From Kosmotogaceae bacterium UBA1373 (GTDB lineage Bacteria; Thermotogota; Thermotogae; Petrotogales; Kosmotogaceae): a stretch of DNA of 19,973 nt. A program made the translations under genes and the position numbers. Positions 13,632 through 19,546 of the stretch are shown here, one piece after another. The first letter of the stretch is position 1; each line of letters starts with the position of its first letter. The notes below the pieces were generated by a model. That model saw nothing but the letters and a program-made list of their open reading frames with translations, searched no databases and was not told where the DNA came from. The DNA is taken from assembly GCA_002305955.1 (NCBI GenBank), contig DBRH01000072.1:12125-32097 (forward strand). The letters are read 5' to 3'.

Positions 13632-14279
13632 TCAGAGCGCTTTCAATACCTGTTCTACATACTGACCTTCGGGGTAGGCTCCGACGAAGGTAACTCTGTC
13701 GTTGATAACTATCTGCGGAACGGATGAAACACCGTACTTCATGGACATCTCCTGGAACTCGTTGGCCTCGATCATGTAAGCCTTGATGTTCTTGTTGGCC
13801 ATGGCGATGTGGTGGGCCGTCAATACGGCCTTTGGGCAGTAAGGGCAGGTCGTTGTAACGAAGACTTTTATCTCCACGGGTTTGTCTATCGCCTCTATCT
13901 TCTCGAGCGATTCCTTCGACAGTTCGGGTTTCGCACCCCTCGAGAAGGTCACTATATCCTGCAGGAGCGTTCCAAATTCGTGGCCGGCCGGCACACCCAG
14001 GAACCTGACTCCCTTGTCGTCGCCATCGGGTGTGAGGAGCACTATGCTCGGCGCCAGCTCAATCTCGTACTTGCGGGCCATATCGGAATCCACGTCGAAG
14101 ACCTCGTAGGCGAGTTTTTCGTTTATACCCGACAGCTCATTCAAAAGCTGTTCGGCCGTATTGCAGTAATCACATTTCTTCTCGCTCCTGAAAAAAAGCG
14201 CCTTCACCGGTCCTTCCAACGCTGAGAATACCTCTTTCACCTGTTTAATGATATTGTCTGGCAGCAGTTTCTTCTCCAT
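13632..14279 (-). CDS. Glutaredoxin-like protein disulfide oxidoreductase (PDO), two thioredoxin folds
   Basis: 215 residues made of two thioredoxin-fold units. The N-terminal unit has CDYC (Cys36, Cys39) and cis-Pro in LAPSIVL; the C-terminal unit has CPYC (Cys145, Cys148) and cis-Pro in SSVPQIVI. This is the PDO family of thermophilic bacteria and archaea, used for intracellular disulfide formation, isomerisation and reduction. There is no signal peptide, so it is cytosolic. Thioredoxin reductase follows at 12 bp and should reduce its C-terminal disulfide. ATG 14279 with AGGAGGG upstream. The upstream region carries an inverted repeat with the look of a CsoR/CstR operator, suggesting induction by thiol, sulfane-sulfur or copper stress. 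Confidence 0.93.
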   Translation of the reverse strand: MEKKLLPDNIIKQVKEVFSALEGPVKALFFRSEKKCDYCNTAEQLLNELSGINEKLAYEVFDVDSDMARKYEIELAPSIVLLTPDGDDKGVRFLGVPAGHEFGTLLQDIVTFSRGAKPELSKESLEKIEAIDKPVEIKVFVTTTCPYCPKAVLTAHHIAMANKNIKAYMIEANEFQEMSMKYGVSSVPQIVINDRVTFVGAYPEGQYVEQVLKAL

Positions 14280-14307
14280 CTCTATCCCTCCTAATATGGT
14301 TGTATAA

Positions 14308-14324
14308 ATACCCTATAGGGGTAT
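14308..14324. promoter_or_regulatory. CsoR/CstR-like inverted repeat upstream of the PDO-thioredoxin reductase pair
   Basis: The core CCCTATAGGG (14311-14320) is a perfect 10-bp palindrome. With the flanks it reads ATACCC-TATAG-GGGTAT, the T-A-C-C-C...G-G-G-T-A form typical of CsoR-family operators (copper CsoR, persulfide CstR). On the minus strand a TATTAT hexamer (about 14323-14328) abuts it, so a bound repressor would block the promoter. It lies about 30 bp before the PDO start and about 15 bp after the stop of the upstream gene. No CsoR-family gene is in the window. Confidence 0.5.
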
Positions 14325-14339
14325 AATACCATAAGTATA

Positions 14340-14891
14340 TTACTCTTCCTTTGATAGTTTGTTTCTGAAATCCTCCCCGATCCATCTACTCACACTCAAA
14401 ACGAAGGTGGAAACCGCGAAGACGAGTGTGACGCCGACCCATTGATCGGGAAAGAACCGGGCCAGTTCTCCGGAAAAAATGATGATAAATGTCGAGCTTG
14501 ATGCGAAGGAGATGTTGCTCTCTATCAGTTTCCACTTCCCCTGGACGAGCAGGTAATTCATGAAAAACTCCTCCCTGGTGTACCCCATGGAAAGGAAGAG
14601 TATCCTGAAAGTATCGTCGTAACTGGTTATATGTCTGCCGAGAGAGTTGTAGATGAAGAAGTAAGCCACGAAAAAGAGGAAGGTCAGAAATAATTTCCTG
14701 TTGTCGGTCAAAACCAGCGAGCCGAGCAGCGTAACGGTCGTGGAAGCCGCCGAGTTCATGAACATCAGGAGAGCGGGCGGTCTTCTGACACGCAGATAGA
14801 AGGCAAAAACCGTGGCCACCGCAAATACGGTGGCCAGGGCCGATATTAAGAGCAGTATGATGAGTAGCTCGATGGTTTCCTGTATCAGCAA
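14340..14891 (-). CDS. Small integral membrane protein, unknown function
   Basis: 183 residues. I do not recognise a family. About five hydrophobic stretches are visible (roughly residues 7-32, 42-61, 66-84, 127-141, 152-168), with a more polar middle (SLGRHITSYDDTFRILFLSMGYTREEFFMN). It starts at TTG 14891, 5 bp after the stop of the SPFH gene. The ribosome binding site is weak (a GAGAAGTGA-like sequence), so the start is uncertain. Its place between the SPFH/NfeD pair and the redox pair suggests a membrane-related role, but nothing in the sequence fixes it. Confidence 0.72.
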   Translation of the reverse strand: MLIQETIELLIILLLISALATVFAVATVFAFYLRVRRPPALLMFMNSAASTTVTLLGSLVLTDNRKLFLTFLFFVAYFFIYNSLGRHITSYDDTFRILFLSMGYTREEFFMNYLLVQGKWKLIESNISFASSSTFIIIFSGELARFFPDQWVGVTLVFAVSTFVLSVSRWIGEDFRNKLSKEE

Positions 14892-14896
14892 TCAGA

Positions 14897-15829
14897 TCAC
14901 TTCTCGCCGGTACTCTCCCGTTCTTGGGAGGTTGACTTTTCCCTGAAGATCTCGGCCATAGAACCGATAGAGCTCAACATGGCGCTGCTTTCGTAAGGCA
15001 GAAAGACCTTGTTGGCCTTTCCGTCGGCGATCTGTTTCAGAGCGTCGAGGTAGCGTATCGCGATGACGTCCTTCGTCGGGTCGCCTTCATGGATCGCCTT
15101 GAAGACGCTGATTGTGGCGTCGGCCTGACCTTCGGCCTCGGCTATCAATTTGAATTTGTTGGCCTCGGCCACCCTCTTGATCGATTCGCTCTGACCTTCG
15201 GCCTGGAGTATCGCCGACATCTTGTCGCCTTCGGCCTTGGTTATCTCCGACTGTTTGTAACCCTCTGCCTCTAGAATTACGGCCCTCTTCGTTCTTTCGG
15301 CCTTCATCTGCTTGGACATGGCGTCCATGATGTCCTGTGGCGGATCTATCTTTTTTATCTCGACCCTCGTGACCTTGACGCCCCACTTATCGGTGGCCTC
15401 GTCGAGGACCTCTCTCAGGGTTACGTTTATCCTTTCCCTTGAGGTGAGCGTCTGGTCGAGTTCCATTTCGCCGATAACGTTCCTGAGGTTAGTCTGCGCA
15501 AGCTTTATCGCGGCGATCTCGAAGCTGGCTACGTTGTAAACTACCCTGAAAGCATCGGTGATCTGGTAGTAAATTATCGCATCGACCGTCACGACGACGT
15601 TGTCCTTGGTGATGACTTCCTGCGGCGGGACGTCTATCACGGTCTCGCGGAGATCGATTTTTATCATTCTCTCGATGAAGGGAATTATGAACTGCAAACC
15701 CGGCTGGGCTTCTCTCCGGTACTTTCCAAGCCTTTCTACCAGACCCTTTTCGAAGGGTCTTATTATCTTTATACCCGATGCCGCAATTATGAATATAACT
15801 GCCGCGAGTACAAGCCATACTATGATCAT
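14897..15829 (-). CDS. qmcA: SPFH/stomatin-like membrane protein (QmcA type)
   Basis: 310 residues. One N-terminal membrane segment (1-20) is followed by the SPFH/band 7 domain: RPFEKGLVERLGKY at about 24-37, PGLQFIIPFIERM, DVPPQEVITKDNV and VDAIIYYQI. A long Ala/Glu-rich coiled-coil region (about 175-250, with AEG repeats) and a charged tail complete it. Such proteins form large membrane-bound rings and organise membrane microdomains or regulate membrane proteases. It follows the NfeD-like gene by 20 bp, the common bacterial SPFH-NfeD pairing, so the two probably work together. ATG 15829 with GGAGGAGTGAGAG upstream. Confidence 0.9.
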   Translation of the reverse strand: MIIVWLVLAAVIFIIAASGIKIIRPFEKGLVERLGKYRREAQPGLQFIIPFIERMIKIDLRETVIDVPPQEVITKDNVVVTVDAIIYYQITDAFRVVYNVASFEIAAIKLAQTNLRNVIGEMELDQTLTSRERINVTLREVLDEATDKWGVKVTRVEIKKIDPPQDIMDAMSKQMKAERTKRAVILEAEGYKQSEITKAEGDKMSAILQAEGQSESIKRVAEANKFKLIAEAEGQADATISVFKAIHEGDPTKDVIAIRYLDALKQIADGKANKVFLPYESSAMLSSIGSMAEIFREKSTSQERESTGEK

Positions 15830-15849
15830 CTCTCACTCCTCCCCTACTC

Positions 15850-16281
15850 TTATGTTTTTCTTTCCACGAATATCGTGGTTCCTTCGAGCCTCACCACTCT
15901 CACCGGTGTATCGACGGGGATCGTTCCGCCGTCGGTCGAGCTGGCCCTCCAGTCTTCTCCCTCGATCCTCACCAGGCCTCTGTCCATAGAGGGATTTATC
16001 TCGACCACCACTCTGCCGGTAGATCCCACAAGGCCGTCGATGTACATCTTTTTTGGGGAATCGCCCTTAGAGAGCTTTTTCGCTATCGGTCTGGTGAGCA
16101 ACACCAGAAGCGCGCTGCTTACGGCGAAGACTATTATCTGCCAGCCGACGTTGGTGGTGAACATCGCTACGATACCTGCCAGGAAGGCTCCAATGGAGAA
16201 CCACAGGAAAAAGAACGTCGGGGTCAGTATCTCCACAACCAGTAGTACCAAACCAAATATCATCCAACCTACGTAACCCAT
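15850..16281 (-). CDS. NfeD-like membrane protein with C-terminal OB fold (short form)
   Basis: 143 residues. Membrane segments are at about 5-20, 27-43 and 46-63 (GWMIFGLVLLVVEILTP at the start is typical). A C-terminal OB-fold follows: LVGSTGRVVVEINPSMDRGLVRIEGEDW and VRVVRLEGTTIFVE. The N-terminal serine protease domain of long NfeD proteins is absent, so it is a partner protein rather than a protease. The next gene encodes the SPFH protein it normally accompanies. ATG 16281 has GGGAGGAGG upstream. Confidence 0.88.
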   Translation of the reverse strand: MGYVGWMIFGLVLLVVEILTPTFFFLWFSIGAFLAGIVAMFTTNVGWQIIVFAVSSALLVLLTRPIAKKLSKGDSPKKMYIDGLVGSTGRVVVEINPSMDRGLVRIEGEDWRASSTDGGTIPVDTPVRVVRLEGTTIFVERKT

Positions 16282-16316
16282 GCTTTACCTCCTCCCGGAG
16301 TACTGTGCACAGGTTT

Positions 16317-17168
16317 TCACAATGTGAAAACGTGTTCCGGGTGAACTACGTACACTTCCACTCCCGTTTCTTCGAGTTCCTTCTGGACGAAGGAATGCCA
16401 TTTCTTCATTTTAGAAGTATACCTTCCCGATATATGATACAATATCAGTCTCTTTATTCCCTCACTGTGTTTCACACTATCTATGACCTCTTCGACGCTT
16501 GAATGGTTCTGGTTTCGCCTGTCTTTTTCCTGAAGAAAAGTACATTCGTGTAAAAGGGTCTCGGAGTTGCTTATTGTCTCTGGAGGAAGAGCGAAAGTGT
16601 CGCCGCTTATCGTCACTATCTTCTGGGTATAGGTGTCTGTTATGGCATCCCTGCCCTTCTCACGAACTATCGAGGCTATTTCATTCGACGTCAGACCCGA
16701 GAGCTCTTCCTTCAGCCTGCGTCTCTCTTCGTAAATGTGGTAGCCGCAACTGATCTCTCCTGCCGTGTGCTTAACCCTGAAGGGTCTTACCGATCTTTTG
16801 AAGCTGCCGGCCGTTCTCAGAAAAACCTCGTCGCCGTCGTCCAGCGGGTTGAGGATCATGTCGTATCTCAATCTCGGGTTCATGCCGACTATGAAATCCA
16901 GAAAGGCCTCTATAGCCCTGTTTCCGGCCGGGTAGTTTATTCTGAGGGGTTTGTTCCTGTCGCCCATGGCTGTGTTTCGGGTGTTGATGAGTCCCCATAG
17001 TCCCGCGATGTGATCGACATGTCCATGGGTCATGAACACGTCTTTTATGGCGTAGACGCTGTTTCCAAGTATGGTGGAGATACCCTCGCCCGAATCGAAG
17101 AGAATCCTTTCCGGTCTGTAGAGAATCCATGTAGAGTACAGCGCTTTCGAGAAGATCTGAAACTCCAA
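16317..17168 (-). CDS. rnz: Ribonuclease Z (tRNase Z), metallo-beta-lactamase fold, Thermotoga type
   Basis: 283 residues. The zinc site THGHVDH is at 47-53. Further conserved pieces are SKALYSTW at 7-14, ILFDSGEGIST at 22-32, KHTAGEISCGYHI, SGDTFAL, LLHECTF and LILYHISGRY near the C terminus. These match, from memory, the T. maritima enzyme TM0864, which removes tRNA 3' trailers and can cleave after an encoded CCA rather than at the discriminator base. The start is TTG 17168, only 1 bp past the rplI stop, with GGAGGA at normal spacing; the N terminus then aligns with the Thermotoga enzyme. Located between rplI and nfeD, so it is co-transcribed with ribosomal protein genes. Confidence 0.9.
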   Translation of the reverse strand: MEFQIFSKALYSTWILYRPERILFDSGEGISTILGNSVYAIKDVFMTHGHVDHIAGLWGLINTRNTAMGDRNKPLRINYPAGNRAIEAFLDFIVGMNPRLRYDMILNPLDDGDEVFLRTAGSFKRSVRPFRVKHTAGEISCGYHIYEERRRLKEELSGLTSNEIASIVREKGRDAITDTYTQKIVTISGDTFALPPETISNSETLLHECTFLQEKDRRNQNHSSVEEVIDSVKHSEGIKRLILYHISGRYTSKMKKWHSFVQKELEETGVEVYVVHPEHVFTL

Positions 17169-17169
17169 T

Positions 17170-17625
17170 TCAGTTCTCCTCCAGGCTCTCTACACGAACA
17201 GCTATCTGCCCCCTGACACTTCCGGGAAGCTTTATGTCAACTTTGTACTCGCCCGTCTGCTTGATGTTCTCGGCCAGATCTATGTGTCGTCTGTCGATCT
17301 CCAGTCCGAGAACGTTCTTTATGTGGGAAGCTATATCGGCTGAAGTCACCGCGCCGAAAAGCTTGCCGCTGGCGCCGGATTTCACCTTTATTATGAAGTG
17401 GTGTTTCTGGAGAGTGCTGAGCAGTTCCTCGCTCGCCTTCTTTATTCTGTCTTCCTTTTCTTCCTTTTTCTTCTTTTCGGAGTTCAACTTGGCCAGCTCG
17501 CTCTGGTTGGCTTCGACCGCCAGACCCCTGGGAATCAGGAAGTTTCTGCCATAACCGTCGGAAACGGTTTTCACTTCGCCGGTTTTTCCAACGTTCTGGA
17601 CGTCCTTTAGCAGTATGACCTTCAT
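17170..17625 (-). CDS. rplI: 50S ribosomal protein L9
   Basis: 151 residues, normal length. The N-terminal domain MKVILLKDVQNVGKTGEV...GYGRNFLIPRGLA binds 23S rRNA. A charged linker helix with lysine and glutamate runs (about 50-66) leads to the C-terminal domain SGKLFGAVTSADI...TGEYKVDIKLPGSV. GGAGGG lies just before ATG 17625. An intrinsic terminator immediately upstream, past rpsR, should reduce its transcription relative to rpsF-ssb-rpsR. Confidence 0.97.
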   Translation of the reverse strand: MKVILLKDVQNVGKTGEVKTVSDGYGRNFLIPRGLAVEANQSELAKLNSEKKKKEEKEDRIKKASEELLSTLQKHHFIIKVKSGASGKLFGAVTSADIASHIKNVLGLEIDRRHIDLAENIKQTGEYKVDIKLPGSVRGQIAVRVESLEEN

Positions 17626-17639
17626 AGAAACCCTCCTTT

Positions 17640-17665
17640 AAAAAAGGGGAGGCTCCAGGCCTCCC
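17640..17665 (-). terminator. Intrinsic terminator/attenuator between rpsR and rplI
   Basis: On the minus strand GGGAGGC (17659-17665), loop CTGGA, GCCTCCC (17647-17653), then one C and T6 (17645-17640). It lies 9 bp past the rpsR stop (17674-17676). It should end most rpsF-ssb-rpsR transcripts. Its right arm CCTCCCC can alternatively pair with AAAGGAGGG, the rplI ribosome binding site, which follows directly. Confidence 0.85.
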
Positions 17666-17673
17666 GTTTTCGT

Positions 17674-17907
17674 TTACTCCTTGGTGTAAGGAAGCAAAGC
17701 CATGAACCTGGCACGTTGTATGGCTTCCTTGACCATCCTTTGATGCTTCGCGCAATTTCCTGTGATCCTCTTGGGTATTATCTTGCCCTTTTCAGTCACG
17801 TACTCGCGCAGAAGGGATAAATTCTTGTAATCTATGTAGGTGGTTTTCGAGCCGCAGAGTCTGCATTTCTTCTTGCTTCTCATTCTTCTCCTGTTGTCTC
17901 TTACCAT
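17674..17907 (-). CDS. rpsR: 30S ribosomal protein S18, zinc-ribbon (C+) form
   Basis: 77 residues. CRLC (Cys15, Cys18) and CAKH (Cys52, His55) give a plausible zinc site, so this is the zinc-dependent form of S18. The conserved YIDYKNLSLLREYVTEKGKIIPKRITG stretch in the middle binds 16S rRNA next to S6. It starts at ATG 17907 with GGAGGA upstream, 15 bp after ssb. A zinc-free S18 paralog would be needed under zinc starvation; none is here. Confidence 0.96.
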   Translation of the reverse strand: MVRDNRRRMRSKKKCRLCGSKTTYIDYKNLSLLREYVTEKGKIIPKRITGNCAKHQRMVKEAIQRARFMALLPYTKE

Positions 17908-17922
17908 GTCGTTCCTCCTGTA

Positions 17923-18378
17923 TCAAAACGGGATATCGTCGCCCGTATCTTCAGATTCGCTGCCAAAAAAAGTTATATCATCGTTTCCGGTGCTTCCAAC
18001 CACGCTGTCCTCCTGCGGAGCCTTCTCAAATCCTCCGGTCGAAACGGTCTGGGCCTTCGTCTCCATGAAACGAACGTTGGAGGCCACGACTTCGGCGTTC
18101 GAACGCGACTCGCCTTCCTGCGTCTTCCACTTGTTTATTCTCAACGAGCCTTCCACGAGGATGAGACGTCCCTTGGTCAGGTAGTTGCCGACGAACTCGG
18201 CCGTCTTGCCGAAGGCGACGATCCTTATGAAATCGGTGTTGTCGTTGCCGGAAGAGGGTATATTTCTATCTACTGCGAGGGAAAAAGTCGCTATCTGAGT
18301 ACCGCTGGCGGCAAACTTGATCTCCGGGTCCCGGGTGAGCCTGCCGATCAGAACGACATGATTGTAGCTGATAGACAT
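17923..18378 (-). CDS. ssb: Single-stranded DNA-binding protein
   Basis: 151 residues. The N-terminal OB fold (about 1-108: NHVVLIGRLTRDPEIKF, TDFIRIVAFGKTAEFV, VEGSLRINKW) is followed by a short acidic linker and the conserved acidic tip DDIPF, which recruits replication and repair partners. It lies between rpsF (1 bp gap) and rpsR, the usual bacterial arrangement. ATG 18378 with GGAGGA upstream. Shared transcription with S6 and S18 ties SSB level to growth rate. Confidence 0.96.
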   Translation of the reverse strand: MSISYNHVVLIGRLTRDPEIKFAASGTQIATFSLAVDRNIPSSGNDNTDFIRIVAFGKTAEFVGNYLTKGRLILVEGSLRINKWKTQEGESRSNAEVVASNVRFMETKAQTVSTGGFEKAPQEDSVVGSTGNDDITFFGSESEDTGDDIPF

Positions 18379-18379
18379 G

Positions 18380-18832
18380 TTATTCCTCCGTTGCCACGGT
18401 TTCGGTGGTCTTTTCTACTACCGCTTCGGAAACTTCAACCACCGCGGACTCAACCGCTTTCACTTCGGTCTGCCCTTCCGGAAGCTCTTCTTCGGAGGTT
18501 CCCTTCTTGAGAAGTGCCTTCTTTTCAGCCTTCTCGAGATCTTCTCTTCTGAAAGTCTGCCACCTGAAGACCTCCGGGGTGATTCCGTAGAACTTCTCGA
18601 GGATATCTACGCTCTCCGAATCGGCCTTGAACTGAATAACGGTGTAATCTCCCTCGGAAAAGCCTTTGGTTACCCTGTAAGCCAGTTTCCTGATACCCCA
18701 TCTGTCGAACTTCTCGATAGTACCGCTTACACGTTCGACGATGTAGTCTCTCACCTTTTCGGCCATCGAGTTTCTGCTTTCCTCATCGAGCCGAGGTGAG
18801 ACGATGAACATTGTTTCGTAGATCCTTATCAT
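18380..18832 (-). CDS. rpsF: 30S ribosomal protein S6 with long acidic C-terminal tail
   Basis: 150 residues. The core (about 1-97: IRIYETMFIVSPRLDEE, GIRKLAYRV, GDYTVIQFKAD) is standard S6. Residues about 98-150 form an extra low-complexity tail rich in Glu, Val, Thr and Ala, unlike the roughly 95-residue minimal form. S6 pairs with S18 in the 30S platform. ATG 18832 has GGGAGGAGG upstream. First gene of the long minus-strand operon. Confidence 0.95.
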   Translation of the reverse strand: MIRIYETMFIVSPRLDEESRNSMAEKVRDYIVERVSGTIEKFDRWGIRKLAYRVTKGFSEGDYTVIQFKADSESVDILEKFYGITPEVFRWQTFRREDLEKAEKKALLKKGTSEEELPEGQTEVKAVESAVVEVSEAVVEKTTETVATEE

Positions 18833-18858
18833 TTATTGCCTCCTCCCTTGGACTGTGG

Positions 18859-18881
18859 CCCTGCCTTTAAGGCAAAGCGGG
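18859..18881 (-). promoter_or_regulatory. Candidate S6:S18 autoregulatory leader hairpin
   Basis: In the rpsF leader, on the minus strand, CCC (18879-18881) pairs with GGG (18859-18861) around an inner TGCCT/AGGCA stem (18862-18874). The 5' side has a short bulge, with a C-C-G triplet at its base. The known S6:S18 leader has a stem with a CCG-containing bulge, bound by the S6-S18 complex. Fit is by eye only. Confidence 0.4.
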
Positions 18882-18897
18882 AATTTCAACGCATTGA

Positions 18898-18925
18898 ATT
18901 ATAACATACCACCGGAATACTGCAA
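18898..18925 (-). promoter_or_regulatory. Sigma70-type promoter of the rpsF operon
   Basis: On the minus strand, -35 TTGCAG (18925-18920), 16-bp spacer, consensus -10 TATAAT (18903-18898). Predicted transcription start near 18891 gives a leader of about 60 nt that contains the hairpin at 18859-18881 and the strong rpsF ribosome binding site. Confidence 0.75.
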
Positions 18926-18944
18926 GAGAAGTTTTCTTTTCGAA

Positions 18945-18978
18945 GGAAAGGCTATTGGAATGAAGATTTTTCCTTTCC
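18945..18978. repeat. Short inverted repeat in the divergent intergenic region
   Basis: GGAAAGG (18945-18951) and CCTTTCC (18972-18978) are perfect inverted copies 20 bp apart, upstream of both the rpsF promoter and the flavodoxin gene. It could be a regulator site or a hairpin, or chance in purine-rich sequence. Confidence 0.3.
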
Positions 18979-19022
18979 GAAACACAGCGGAGGAGAGACG
19001 GAATTAAACTTGCGTCATAAAT

Positions 19023-19035
19023 TGAACAATGTTCA
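19023..19035. promoter_or_regulatory. Candidate operator upstream of the flavodoxin-TetR pair
   Basis: TGAACA-A-TGTTCA is a perfect 6-bp inverted repeat with a 1-bp centre, 25 bp before the flavodoxin ATG. A TetR-family gene lies downstream in the same unit, so negative autoregulation is the natural reading. Clear -35/-10 boxes could not be placed with confidence. Confidence 0.45.
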
Positions 19036-19060
19036 GTATCTTTACAACACAGGAGGAACT

Positions 19061-19537
19061 ATGATGCGCACGGTAATAATCTTCGCCAGCAAAAGCGGAA
19101 CTGCGGAAAAGTGTTCCAGAATGCTCTCTGAAAAACTCCCCGGAGAGGTGAAAGTGATCGATATCGGGAAAAATCCCAATCCCGGGTTTTCTGATTGCGA
19201 CAACGTCATAATCGGAGCCTCTGTCAGGGCCGGCCAGATACAGAAGCCGATCAAAGAGTTCGTCGGGAAAAACCTCAACTCTCTCAAATCGAAAAACGTC
19301 GGAGTCTTTCTCTGCATGGGCGGCAACCGGCCACAGTTCGAAGAGTACCTGAAGCAGAACTTCCCGGGCGAGTTTCTGGATTCATGCAAGGCGAAAGGCT
19401 TTTTCGGAGGCGAGTTCAACATGGAACGCCTCGGTTTCTTTTCCAGGACAATTATCAAGGCCCTCTCGAAGGGGAAGCCGACCCCGAAGCTCTTCGAGGA
19501 AAACATTCAAACCTTCGCCGATTCCTTCAAAAGCTGA
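19061..19537 (+). CDS. Flavodoxin-like protein (flavodoxin/HemG-like family)
   Basis: 158 residues. FMN phosphate loop ASKSGTAEKC at about 8-17; IIGASVRAGQIQKPIKEFV is the flavin-ring loop typical of the HemG-like flavodoxin group; VGVFLCMGG follows. ATG 19061 (or ATG 19064) is chosen because AGGAGG (19051-19056) precedes it; the longer TTG frame from 19010 would run through the operator and the ribosome binding site. Expected to bind FMN and carry electrons in the cytosol; a protoporphyrinogen oxidase role is not implied. The TetR gene starts 9 bp after its stop, suggesting co-transcription. Confidence 0.8.
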   Translation: MMRTVIIFASKSGTAEKCSRMLSEKLPGEVKVIDIGKNPNPGFSDCDNVIIGASVRAGQIQKPIKEFVGKNLNSLKSKNVGVFLCMGGNRPQFEEYLKQNFPGEFLDSCKAKGFFGGEFNMERLGFFSRTIIKALSKGKPTPKLFEENIQTFADSFKS

Positions 19538-19546
19538 GGTGATCGG

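Noticed and set aside
12687..13727. 346-codon plus-strand open frame opposite thioredoxin reductase
   Set aside because: It mirrors the trxB coding strand, has no ribosome binding site or recognisable motif, and is a side effect of GC-rich codon use.
16313..16331. Perfect hairpin GTTTTCAC-AAT-GTGAAAAC over the rnz stop codon
   Set aside because: AT-rich 8-bp stem with no T-tract, and the next gene follows within 36 bp, so termination is doubtful; possibly only a stabilising or chance structure.
19010..19060. TTG extension of the flavodoxin
   Set aside because: It would translate the inverted repeat and the AGGAGG site; the flavodoxin fold begins at ATG 19061/19064.
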